A DNA stretch of 64,000 nucleotides from contig JAKUHH010000084.1 of the NCBI GenBank assembly GCA_022701365.1, forward strand, positions 1 through 64,000, written 5' to 3'. Position numbers and translations under genes: made by a program. The stretch comes from Mycocentrospora acerina. Lineage: Eukaryota > Ascomycota > Dothideomycetes > Pleosporales. The notes below the pieces were generated by a model. The model did no database searches, was not told the origin of the DNA, and worked only from the letters and a program-made list of their open reading frames with translations. Positions 1 through 10,400 of the stretch are shown in pieces (within the stretch, counting starts at the first letter, position 1; each line of letters opens with the position of its first letter).

Positions 1-372
1 TAGATGCTATAAGCAAGGTAAGCCACGTTGACTGTGCACGTGCTTAGTCGTTACAAATAGTAGCAGATATTAGAGTTAAGTCTAATTCTGCTAGGTTCTT
101 AGTAGTCTTTAAGTTTCTACTTTAGTATAATCTTATATAGCTATTCTAAAGTAATCCTAATACAGTAGTCTAAGAAGTTCTAAACTTAAAAGCTTTAGTT
201 ATTAAGAGATTATAGAGATTCTAGCTATAATAAAATGCTAGATATAATAGTAAAGTCTAAATTAGTCCTAAATTAGACAAAGCTTAGATATAATCTAAAT
301 AAAATAAGTAGTAATATTATTTAGAGGCTATTACTAGCTAGGACAAGTTTTTCTGTATAATGTAATAATATA
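1..372. repeat. AT-rich, RIP-like degraded sequence
   Basis: Very AT-rich sequence dominated by TA dinucleotides, with no open reading frame of note and stop codons in every frame. It runs directly into the tandem repeats at 373-940, where paired copies differ mainly by C-to-T and G-to-A changes. That pattern is the signature of repeat-induced point mutation in filamentous ascomycetes. It is most simply the end of a degraded transposable element continuing beyond the window. The element class cannot be named from what is here. Confidence 0.6.
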
Positions 373-528
373 GGTTATAAGAGAGTAATCTAAATAAGGT
401 CTAAAGTGTCTACTACTAGGCATATAAAAGTACTAGGACTAGAGTGTAACGACGCAGGTTATAAGAGAGTGATCCGAATGGGGTCCGAAGTGTCCACTAC
501 TAGGCATATGGGAGTGCTGGGACTGGAG
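373..528. repeat. Two tandem copies of an ~84 bp repeat, one heavily mutated
   Basis: Two direct copies begin at about 373 and 457, both with GGTTATAAGAGAGT. Where the second reads GATCCGAATGGGGTCCGAAG the first reads AATCTAAATAAGGTCTAAAG. Nearly all differences are C-to-T or G-to-A, so the first copy looks RIP-mutated and the second closer to the ancestor. A 109-codon open frame across this area (406-735) is a by-product of the repeat and is not called as a gene. Confidence 0.7.
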
Positions 529-940
529 GGTAAACCAAAGATACTATTCTCTACACCTATAGGTCTTGTACGAAAGGATACAGAAAAACTACTCTACAAA
601 GCTACACAGACTGCCCCCCTTATATATCCCTTCCTAGGGTTACCATCCGAGGCGAGTACGAATCGGGTGGCTATCGGATGGGTGTTGGTTGACTCAGGGG
701 TAATGATAGGATGTGACGTTGTGAACGTTACATAGAGGGTAAACTAAAGATACTATTCTTTATACCTATAGGTCTTGTACAAAAGGATACAGAAAAACTA
801 CTCTACAAAGCTACACAGACTACCCCCTTACATACCCCTTCCTAGGGTTGCCATCTAGGGCGAGTACGAATCGGGTGGCTATCAGATGGGTGTCGGTTGA
901 CTCAGGGGTAATGATAGGATGTGACGTTGTGAACGTTACA
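528..940. repeat. Two tandem ~208 bp repeat copies, possible LTR remnant
   Basis: A unit beginning GGGTAAACCAAAGATACTAT (528) is repeated from 737, where the same stretch reads GGGTAAACTAAAG. Both units run to GTGACGTTGTGAACGTTACA, ending at 732 and 940. Read on the minus strand the unit starts TGTAACGTTC, and TGTAAC is a common start of fungal LTRs. A solo or duplicated LTR piece is therefore possible but unproven. No coding region of an element and no target-site duplication can be identified. Confidence 0.6.
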
Positions 941-1432
941 CTCCTCACCTATTGCTTGTTTTTGTGTATATTTTTTGTGATAGCAAGTAAGTGAGTGATT
1001 AACAAAATTCCACCTCTAAACATCAATAAATAGACAGATGGATTAGACACCAGGGAGCTTCTACACTAGCTGACGGTCACTGGTACAACCAACCCAATTC
1101 AACCACTTTCTCTCTTCCTTCCTCCCTTCCTTCCTCGTAATCTTGATCCTGAAAAAAGAGCAATAGAAAAGATTCTCTCTGTTCAGACCAAGTTGTAAGA
1201 GGAAAAATGAAGAGGCCTCCCCACCAAACAGCTCATCGAAAAACAAAAAAGGTACCAACCAAATCGCACGTCCTGCTTCAAAATGCCGAAAAAAGAGTTT
1301 CCCTCCATGCACAGACAAAAGTAATAAGACGACCCCCGAATAAAGTTTATGATTTTAAAAAAAAAATTCCTCCCATAAGTATATATGAATGGATAAGTGC
1401 AATGCATGTATGCACGTTATCTCCCGCGTTAA
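941..1432. other. Intergenic, 3' side of UBC7
   Basis: Contains TTCC/CTTCCT pyrimidine runs near 1110-1135 and poly-A/T runs. Short open frames on both strands (1061-1318, 1207-1482) are low-complexity and unlike any protein family I know. It is most likely the 3' untranslated and terminator region of the minus-strand UBC7 gene. No gene is seen. Confidence 0.6.
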
Positions 1433-2110
1433 TTACTCAAATTCCAAGCTATCCCTCACGCACTTGCGCACGCGCTTCTTGAACTCTGGTGTATTGTCGC
1501 GCCACAGCGCCGCAGCCTCGACATTGGCGGGAGACTCGTCGTTGGGGCTGGAAAGCATGGAGATGACGGAGAGGAGAATCGTCTCGGGGGTCTGGACGGG
1601 AGACCAGCGCTCAGCGGCAGACTCATAGCCGTACTTGTCTTCTTCGGGGGGGTGCAGGATAGAGATACAGACGTCGCCGTTTTGGTAAACTGTGTTTTTG
1701 GTGGGGAGGGTTAGCGTGGTGGATTTACATAGATGTGTATGACCACAACCACAACTACATACTATGATTAGTTGGAGTTGTTGGGGGTTGCTTACTATTC
1801 GGGTGGAAGATGGGCGTCTCGAAGCGCATCTTGGGCGGCAGCAGAGGGTATTCCCTGGGGAATGTAAGACGCGCACGGAAAAACCCTCCTATGTCGCATT
1901 AGAGTAATGCGTCAAGACCCATATGTACGATTACACTGCCTGCATACCTCCATAGAACTTTGTGTCGTCGTCAATCATCAGCATCACCTCCCACTCGAAG
2001 ACGTTGCTGTCGACCAATCCGCAGCTGATGCCCGATATGCTCTTGTCGTTTTGCATCTGCTTGAGCTGGCGGGCCAGCAGGCCGGCTGCTGCTGCAGAAG
2101 ACGAAGCCAT
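1433..2110 (-). CDS. UBC7: Ubiquitin-conjugating enzyme E2, UBC7/UBE2G type
   Basis: Three exons, read 2110-1948, 1888-1796 and 1689-1433, give 170 residues. Introns are 1947-1889 (GTATGC...TAG) and 1795-1690 (GTAAGC...CAG), and the frame is kept across both. The protein starts MASSSAAAAG and carries the E2 fold markers: a LTFP...YPLLPPKM segment, the HPNI motif, and the catalytic cysteine at about residue 93 in GDVCISILH. The acidic insertion after the active site (HPPEEDKYGYES) is the hallmark of UBC7/UBE2G enzymes. Yeast Ubc7 acts at the ER membrane with Cue1 and the Hrd1 and Doa10 ligases to ubiquitinate misfolded proteins; that role here is inferred from orthology. There is no C-terminal tail, as expected. 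The ATG at 2110 is the first in frame with the E2 N-terminal helix. Confidence 0.95.
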
Positions 2111-3106
2111 ATCTTCTTTTTGTATGTGTAGGTGTGTGTGTCTGTGTGTCTGTGAGAGAGTGGGGGAGATGTGATATATTAATGTATGATGATGCTTGGG
2201 CCTTGCACACGCGATCCTAGGAAGGGTCCAGCAAGGATTAAAGCAGAGCACAGCACACCTTACCCAGCAATAGCGGGGCAAGATTTGTAACAACCAGCAC
2301 ACTCTAGTTTTGGTACGTGCAAACAGGCAGCAAACCTTCCCTCCTATTCTAGAAGTTCTCTTTTCCACCAAAAAAACAGTGGAGACAAGCAATGTACCAT
2401 TAGCCAAATGAGACGCAAGTTGCAGTTTTTAAAAATAATAAATTGCGCCCGCCGAGTAGGAAATGACGCAGTGGAAGAAGCAAGCACCCGTCTTTGACTA
2501 CCTTCCAATCGTTATGCAGCTGGTGGCGCTGGCCCTTTTCCGGCCGGCAGCATGTTACTTTGGGACGGCCCTTTTCCCTTCTCACCCTTGGTCGCAGCAG
2601 CGCCTTGTCCGGAGAGAGACGTACGATGTATCATGCGGAAAATGCATCGTGGGGGGCCACGGGTACTCGGGGCTGCCAATCGACGATGATACGAGTTTGG
2701 TCGAGTTCATCGAGATGGGGCGCCAACCCCTATGTTGCATGCTCGCCATATTCCTGAAATCTGTGCAATGGTGGAGGGTGAGGTGCTCGGACGGGCACGC
2801 ATCAAAAGCCCCTTTGTTTATACCATCTAGCTTCTGCTCTGCGCAGGGATGCAATTCAGTCAATCACGCCATCTGGTAGTTGTTCAAGCCTGGGATCCGT
2901 TGCATAGACTGAGTGCAACAGCTGAACTTGTACTTCGAAAATTACCCCCTTGACTAAATCCATGCTCGTTCAACATCTAAATCATCCAACGCTCTTTTAC
3001 AATACGCTACATCAAACGCCCTGTCCACCAGCCACATGTCAAGAAGAAGGGATATCCCCCCCCCAAAAAAAAACGCCCAATTTTACATGCAAATACCTGC
3101 ACCAAC
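2111..3106. other. Intergenic: UBC7 promoter side and SPB4 3' end
   Basis: About 1 kb between the start of UBC7 and the stop of SPB4, both on the minus strand. The stretch next to UBC7 has TG/GA-rich repeats (2120-2165), likely 5' untranslated or promoter DNA. A 138-codon plus frame (2463-2879) overlaps a minus frame of 93 codons. Neither has a recognisable domain or supporting splice structure, so neither is called. The poly-C/poly-A run at about 3055-3075 lies just past the SPB4 stop. Confidence 0.5.
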
Positions 3107-5073
3107 TCAATCGCTGAACCCTTGAAACTCATCCTCCATTTCCTGCTTCTCCTTTGCCGCCACCCTTTTCCGCATCTGCTCAATCATGGCTTGTACCTTC
3201 TCCTCCTCTTTGCGCTCCTCGTCCGTCAGCTTCGCCACACGATCGTGCTCGCGCTTGGCCACCTTCTTTTCCCTCCTCACATCCTTGACGACCTTGATCC
3301 CCTTCTTTTCCGTCCATGCAGATTCCTCTCTTGGCTTCTCCTTGACATGCTTTTTCTTGACCTGGGGCGCTTCAAGCTCCACCAGTCGTTGTGCCTCTCG
3401 CGCCTTGTCCTTGTATGCAAACGCATTAAAGTCCATCTCCACACCCAGGCTCTTATCGCCCTCCCAATTCTTAGTCTCGGGCATACGTGGCAGGCGCAGG
3501 AGACCCCATCCAAGCCCAAGCTCTAACCACGGAAGGTCTTGAATCCGGAATATCGATGATGCTGTGTGTTTGCTGTATGCACGGACCCATGACACGAAGC
3601 CGCGTTGTGCTTTGTCGTAGAGTGCTCTGTCCGTCTTTACTACACTTCTAATCTTCTTGGTGACTGCTGCAGCATCCTCGGGAGTGATTGTGCAATCGGG
3701 AGATGTTAGAGGCGTGATGGGAGTTTGCCGAACACGGAGGAACTCGACATAGTCTTCTTCGCTACCTGGGTTGAGGAAGGTGACTGCGAGGCCTTTTCGG
3801 CCTGCTCTTCCAGCACGTCCGCAGCGGTGAATAAATGTTTTAGGGTCGCCCGGTGGGTCCAACTGTAGGACAAGATCGACAGAGGGAATGTCAAGACCTC
3901 GTGCGGCAACATCGGTGGTGAGAAGGATGGTTGGCAAAACACTGTCTACAAACTTGGTAAAGTTCCTGCGTCGGACTTTGTCTGGGTGCTTTCCGTGCAG
4001 CGGAACAACTGCATATCCTTTTAAGATTTCGGGCAGGATGTGCTGAAAGTAGTCGACAGCAAAACATGTCGCAAGGTAGAAGATGGTTTTCTGAGGTTGT
4101 GGGTCCAGAGACGCCAGGATTTTCTTCATGGCGGGGATTTTGTGGGATGGAGGTGTGACCAGGTACGACATCTGCAAGCTAGTTGGTGTTCGCTTCTCTT
4201 CAATCAAGCCTCCTTCTCCTGGGTTGCCGTTGGATATGGCTCTTGCTTTGACCTTGACGGCAATGCGGACCGGGTTTCGGAGACCCACGCGGATGAGCTG
4301 GTCGACGGCTTCGCTCACACTGGCGCTGAAGAGGCCTGTTCGTCGTTGCTTGGGCAGACGGGAGAGGATCCTTTGCAGATCCTCCTTGAATCCAAGATCC
4401 AACAATCGGTCTGCTTCGTCCAGTACAAGGGCGTCGAATGAAGACTGTGGGCAATGCACGTGCGGCGATGAAAGCAGCTGAAGCAGTCGTCCTGGCGTCC
4501 CGATGAGAATGTTGGCCGACCGCCTGAGGAAGGCGCTAAGATCCTGGGCTGGAGTGACGGACCCACCGAGAAGGAGTTGAGGCAGCACCTTGAGAGTTCC
4601 AGCCGGGAAGGTTGGCTTTGGGGGAGCATCAGCATCTTCCATGTCTGAATCTTCATCGTCGGGCTGGAGTGAGGCTGCTGAAGGGGCGTGGAACTTGAGG
4701 AGTGAGACAAGGACGGTATGGATCTGAGTAGCCAGCTCCCTGGTGGGCGATATGATGATTGCGCCCACGTGATGTTTCTTCATGGGAGCGTCAAGTCGGA
4801 GCAGGCGTTCTACAATGGGGATCAAAAACCTGCATCAGCGTGAGCAAGGGGGTTGGGTTTACTTTGCAAGAAAACTTCTTACGCCAGAGTCTTCCCACTT
4901 CCAGTGACAGCTTCAACGACGACGTCGGAGTTTTTCATGAACATTGGGATAGCAGCGTGCTGCACAGGCGTCGTCTTGACAAAGCCCATGGCGTCGACGG
5001 CGTCGATGATCCATTCCGACAGGGCGGGCGTCAAGGCGCTGAAGGAGCGGTCGACTTTGCTGTGGGGAGCCAT
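3107..5073 (-). CDS. SPB4: ATP-dependent RNA helicase SPB4 (60S ribosome biogenesis)
   Basis: Two exons, 5073-4883 and 4829-3107, around a 53 bp intron (GTAAGA...CAG) give 637 residues; yeast Spb4 is about 606. Helicase motifs are in order: Q-motif region TTPVQHAAIP (about 34-43), Walker A AVTGSGKT (about 55-62), SPTRELA, GTPGRLLQLL, DEAD (about 201-204), SAS in place of SAT (about 232-234), TDVAARGLDIP and HRCGRAGRAGR. The LGWGLLRLPRMPE segment and the basic, Lys/Glu-rich C-terminus are characteristic of Spb4/DDX55. An acidic Ser/Asp insertion follows motif Ia. The family works in the nucleolus on late 27S pre-rRNA processing of the large subunit. The gene is divergent from DGK1, and its start ATG sits at 5073. 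Confidence 0.95.
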
Positions 5074-5277
5074 TTTCCCCGAGCGGTTTGTTCGGACTGG
5101 GCTGTGGTGTTGGGAATGTCTGCTGTGAGGCGCGATGGGTGCTCACGCGTGTCGGCCAAAGTTCTCGAAAAAAAGTTTAGTATCTGGCGGTGCGGCAGGT
5201 GCAGCCGGGCGACAGGCGGGTCACGTGCATGGCATCATGCCTCCGTGTCTTGCTTGACCTCCATGTCTTGACCTGTC

Positions 5278-5385
5278 TTTGGTGTTGCCGTGTGTTGCCG
5301 TGTCTTTGGTGTTGCCGTGTGCTGGCATGTCTCGAGCGTTGCCGTGTGTTGCCGTGTCTCGAGTGTTGCCGTGTCTTGTGACTGT
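5278..5385. repeat. Degenerate minisatellite, GTGTTGCCGTGTCT units
   Basis: Imperfect direct repeats of a unit built from TGTTGCCGTGT plus a variable CTTTG or CTCGAG spacer occur about six to seven times between 5278 and 5385. The array sits in the divergent SPB4/DGK1 promoter region, about 200 bp from the SPB4 start codon. It may be polymorphic in copy number between strains. No function can be read from it. Confidence 0.75.
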
Positions 5386-5414
5386 CGCGGTCATGTCCAC
5401 GGCTGGACTGGCAT

Positions 5415-5449
5415 GTGAATGTGGATGTGGATGTGAATGTGAATGTGGC
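5415..5449. repeat. GTGAAT/GTGGAT hexanucleotide run
   Basis: About six imperfect hexamers of the form GTGAAT or GTGGAT in a row. Two similar hexamer tracts follow downstream: GCCATC at 5745-5772 and GACACC/GACGCC at about 5793-5833. All lie in the DGK1 upstream region. Confidence 0.7.
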
Positions 5450-5933
5450 CGCCAAGCGCCTTGCATTCGTGCCAGCGGCCGGCAAGGCAGGGCAGGACTG
5501 GCGTGGGAATTCCCCGTCGCGCGCAACCCAAGAGTTGCCTGGCCTCTCCGCTCGCATCCCTCCCGCAGGCGTATACAAGGCTGGCCGTTGTCGCCCGCAC
5601 ATTGTGGCATCTCCCCTCGCCCCAGACGATGCGCGTTGGCCGGACGAATGCGCGTCGACGCTGGCTGCATCTGCCCTGACGACTGGTCCCGCTGACGCAC
5701 GCGACCCGGACCGCGTGCGGCCGCAGCACATGCAACTGGACATTGCCGTCGCCATCGCCATCGCCATCGCCAGGGACCAGGACGCCGCCGCAGACACCGA
5801 CACCGACACCGACGCCGACATCGACATTGACGCCCAGCCCTGCCTGCCCGCCGCCATCGCCTCGTTCGTCGCCCGCGCCCGCTCCACCCTCTCTGGCCTC
5901 ATCCGCACCCCTCCGCTGCCCCCGTTCCCCGCC

Positions 5934-7151
5934 ATGGCCTCGACGTACCGCCTGCCCATCCCGCACACCCCGCGCGTCATCTCGCCCTCGCCCACCTCGA
6001 CGCCCTCGGACAGGGCGGGCGACGGCTACTTTGGCCCCGTCACGCGCTCCGCCGCCCGCAAGAACAGAGTCCGCTCGCCCTCGCCCATCGACGAGGACTC
6101 GGCCGGCTCGGATCCAGAGAAGCGCGCGCGCACGAGGACGGTGCTCGACCATGGCCTGGGGCGCCGCCGCATGAGCAGCCTGTCGGGCAAGCGACAGGCC
6201 AACGGCGCCCTGCACAAGCACCCGGCCCCGCTGGCCACGACCAAGCACAGCCATCTCAGCCCCGCCGCCGCCAACAAGAACTACTGGCGCGAGATGAGCA
6301 GGAGCCCTAGTCCGCTGGGCCTGATTCCCATCCACCAGCGATGGCGCTCCTTTGTGCGTTCCACCCTGCACCCTACACCCTACACCCTACACACACACGG
6401 CTAACACAGCCCCTCCCCACAGATCCACCGCCACGAGATCCCCCGCAAGATCCTCCACGTCAGCATCGGCTTCCTCACCCTCGCCCTCTACGTCAACGGC
6501 GTGCAGACGTCGGCCATCCACCCGGTCCTGTTCACCCTCCTCGTCCCCATCGCCCTCACCGACGTCCTGCGCCACCGCTACTGGCAAGTCAATCGCTTCT
6601 ACATCCGCTGTCTGGGCGCTCTCATGCGCGAATCAGAGGTCGACGGCTACAACGGCGTCATTTCCTATCTCCTCGGCGCCTGGGTTGTCGTGCGCTTCTG
6701 CCCAAAGGACGTGGGCGTCATGAGCATTCTCCTGCTGAGTTGGTGCGACACGGCCGCCAGCACGTTTGGCCGCCTCTGGGGACACCTGACTCCCAAGGTG
6801 CGCAAGGGCAAGAGCCTAGCAGGCAGCATTGCCGCATGCATTACCGGCATCGCCACAGCCGCCGTCTGGTGGGGCATCCTGGGCCCCATGTTTGACCACT
6901 ACAACTCGGCCGACCATGCATTTGCCTTTCAGCACGTCCTCACCCTGCCCACCCAGGCAAGAGACGCACTGGGACTGTCCGTCGCCCAGGCTTCCGTTGG
7001 CGGATACACCGCCCTAGGCCTTGTCTCACTATGGGCAGGATTCGTCGCCAGCGCAAGCGAAGCAATCGACCTCTTTGGCTGGGACGACAATCTCACAATA
7101 CCCGTCCTGTGCGGCGCAGGACTATGGGCGTTCTTACGAGTCTTTGCCTGA
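5934..7151 (+). CDS. DGK1: CTP-dependent diacylglycerol kinase, DGK1-like
   Basis: Two exons, 5934-6353 and 6423-7151, give 382 residues; the 69 bp intron (GTGCGT...CACAG) is phase 0. The first 135 residues are Ser/Pro/Arg-rich and probably disordered and cytosolic, with several SPSP sites. The conserved domain begins at the exon junction with HRHEIPRKILHVSIGF and continues as a multi-pass membrane domain with a cytidylyltransferase-like signature around LLSWCDTAASTFGRLWG and GKSLAGS. Yeast Dgk1 makes phosphatidate from diacylglycerol using CTP at the ER and nuclear membrane, opposing the Pah1 phosphatase. The start at 5934 is chosen because the sequence upstream in frame is repeat-derived; an ATG at 5730 is the alternative. 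Confidence 0.9.
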
Positions 7152-7435
7152 TCCCTTTTGGAAGAACTTCTTAGATTAGTAATGCAATCCTCTTCTCCCC
7201 TTGAATTGACATGATGTGCTTGGAATGCTAAAAGCACTGTATAAATGGAAAGACAAACTCTCTTTGTACCAATCCCACCCCCAAAGATTTGCCATTCATT
7301 CATTCATTCATGCATCCATCCACCCACCCAGGCATACCATAGCACATCACATCATTTCACAAAAAAAGGATTTTTTTTTGATAACGGTAATGGCAATGAT
7401 AGTGATATTGAGAGTGAAAGAAAAAAAGAACAACC

Positions 7436-10400
7436 TCAACGGGATGTCGCATTTCCCAAATAGTCATTCAGGGCGTTTGCCACGTCTCCGTCGTTGGAGT
7501 CCTGAGCTTGAATATGCGGCCTGTGTTGCTGCTGTTGGTTGGCAAAAGAAGAAGGGGCGTGGACAAAGCTATCGACACTACCACGGGTTGCTACATGAGT
7601 GGTAGGGCCTTGATATGTTGCTGGTGGCGGACCCCACGGCGCTGCCATTGTGTTGCCTGAACTGTAAACCATGCCGGGAACATTCGATTGAGGCTGTTGA
7701 TTGGCAGATACGAGAAGAGGAGGTGGTCCTTTTTGACCTGCCTGCAGTGCCGACTTTTCGCGCTCCCGCTTCTTCGCCTGCACAAGCGTGCCCTTTACGC
7801 CTCTTAGGTACTTCATCGCTGCATCCACCAGCTCCTTTTTCTCGGGAGATCTCTTGAGCGCCTGAAGCATTTCGCAAACCTGTGTTTCAGACTTGATGTG
7901 TGGGCATTGACGTCCATGTCCAAAGTGCGCCAGACCACAGAGGCCGCAATGCTCCACACCAGCAACCTTTAGTTCGCAAGCTCCTTGCGGGTGGTTTCGG
8001 AGGCACGCAGGGCACAAATGATGGTTTGGCGTTCTGTGCGTAAGGTCTAGGGGAGAACGAATCGGAATATTAACACGCTGGAACGTTTTGACCGTGGGCT
8101 TCTTGGGCTCCAGTGATGTCGACTGTGTTGTGACAGGTGGTGTGGGGTGGGGTGTGGGATGGCTTTGGACGGTTTCTTGGAAACGCATCTTTGCACCACC
8201 TTTCGATGGTTTCGATGGTTCGTGCGAAGGCTGTCCATGTGGTGGTGGCATGGTGACAGTAACTGGCGGGGGCGCGTAAGAAGGGTTTGATGGAGGGTTG
8301 GACGAGTCCCCAAGCCCTCTCTGAGCATCAACTTGCTCGAGTTGGATATCAGCTTCTTGCTCACTCTCCTCCTCGCTATCCGCTTGAAAGTCAGTATCGC
8401 TCTCAGAGCCAGGCTTGTGTTTCTTGTGTCTCTTGTCCAACTTCCTGGCGGATTCGGGAACATCGCCGTCATTCAAATTCCCACCAACAATTACAGCATG
8501 GTCTTCCTCATCCTTGGCGTAATCAACGTTCTAGGTCAAAGGTTAGCCTTTTCATCTCCTGAAACATGCCTTTACATACCAAACGAGCTCGTCTTCCTCT
8601 ACCATGAGCTGCTGCCCGTGCAAGAACCTCTGCCGCTGCCAATGCCTGACGCTCCTTCAAGATCTTATCCCACACGCCTGGGTCGGGGGCAACTTCCTCT
8701 TCAGTAATATCGAGGTCCTCTTTGAGCGAGCCCGTGTCATTTGCCCAGATGCGAGCAAAACTAAACTGCGACTCTGCCGAATCGTCTGTATCTATCTTTG
8801 TGTTCTCGAGATGGCTTCGATCTATCAACTTCTCTATGGAAGCTTCATCGTAACGGATGTCGTGGTCTGCATTGTTATCGTTGAACAGTTCGGCTGCGCC
8901 AAACTTCAGGATTGATTCTATATCTTGTTCTTCTGGATTCTCGGCGTCTAGTTGTTCAACTACGACGTGATCGAGAGCCATCTTCTTCCGGCCCATTTGC
9001 ATAATCTTCTCTTCGACAGAAGCCCTGGTCATGAGTTGAAAGCAAAGCACCTTCTTCTTTTGCCCAATCCGGTGGGCTCTGGCGATGGCCTGCAAATCTT
9101 GATGAGGGTTCCAGTCAGGATCCATGATGATGACTGTGTCAGCAGTAGCAAGATTGATGCCCACTCCTCCAGCTCGGGTCGAAAGGAGGAATGCAAAAAG
9201 CGGAGAGTCAGGTGCGTTAAACTGATCAATGTGCTTCTGTTTCTCCAAAGATCCCATGTTCCCATCAAGGCGCTGGTACGACATCTGCATTCCATCCATA
9301 AAGTCTTCAATCATACTTAGCATGTCGAGAAATTGACTGAAAATGAGAACACGGTGTCCACGTTGTTGCAATTTTGGCAATAAGACCTCTAACAAGCTGA
9401 GCTTGGCAGAAGCTTCGACGAGGTTGCGATGCGAAACAGTGGCTACATCGGTCCGCTCTTCAATCTCTTGACTGTAAACGAAGGGGTGACAGAGACACTT
9501 CCTAAGCTGCATAAGAATGTTGCTCAAATTGGCTCGCTCTTGCTGCTTGAGCGATTTGTCTGATGTGAAGAGTGCCTTCAGAAGCTCAGGTCTCTTGGAT
9601 AAGATCGATTTGTAAAGCTGCTTCTGCAAATGGCTCATTGATATCGGAAGGATGATTTGGCCCAACGGCGGAAGAAATGTTAGCACTTGAGCCTTGGTGC
9701 GCCGAAGAATGAATGGTCGAATTTGATCGTGCAGTTCCTTGATATTTTCAGACGTCATCTCAGCGTACTTCTCCTCAAGCTCGGCGGCATTGATGGACTC
9801 ATCTAGAAATTGCAGCAAATTGAACAACTCCCTGGCATTATTCTGCAGTGGTGTACCTGTCAACAGCAGCCTGAAAGGGGCTTTCACAGTTGTGAGAGCG
9901 GTGTAGAGCTGGCTCTTATCATTCTTCAGACGCTGGCCCTCATCGATAATAAGACCTCCCCAATTGACGCCACGAAACATCCTCCGGGAACTGTCGTCGA
10001 TGGCTGCTTCATATGAAGTGACGACAATGTGGCAGCGGAGTTCCTTTGTCCCCTCTGGATACATCTCATACTTGTATGCCATGTCCCGAGACTGGGCAGA
10101 GCCAAAGTAGGCGACAACACGCAAGGATGGTACCCACTGCTTAATCTCTCGTCGCCAGTTGGCGCAGGTCGAGTTGGGAACAACGACCAGGAACGGGAAG
10201 CAGTTATGCTCCTGCACTAGCGTAGCCATGAAGCCAATTACTTGGATTGTCTTGCCCAAGCCCATCTCATCAGCGAGGATTCCATTTTTCTGGCTATACC
10301 ACTGGTAGTAGAGCCAATTGAGTCCTTCAACCTGGTACTTCATTAACTCTCCACCCACAAGATTCTCAGGCTGCTTCTGTCGTTCCAGTTTGGCGAAAGG

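Larger units (their letters stand above)
5074..5933. other. Divergent intergenic region between SPB4 and DGK1
   Basis: About 860 bp serving as shared upstream DNA. It holds a GTGTTGCCGTGTCT-type minisatellite, hexanucleotide runs (see separate entries) and a GC-rich stretch that is open in several frames on both strands. In the DGK1 frame the sequence is open from 5415, so upstream in-frame ATGs exist, notably at 5730. The simple-repeat peptides they would add (AIAIAIA, DTDTDTDAD) argue for untranslated sequence. Confidence 0.55.

Noticed and set aside
406..735. 109-codon plus frame over the repeats
   Set aside because: It follows the tandem repeat units and has no protein-like composition; the units are RIP-mutated repeats.
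2463..2879. 138-codon plus frame upstream of UBC7
   Set aside because: No family resemblance, overlapped by a minus frame of similar length, and no splice or promoter context.
5391..6371. 326-codon minus frame opposite DGK1
   Set aside because: Gly/Arg/Ala-rich antisense shadow of GC-rich coding sequence; DGK1 is supported by homology across its intron.
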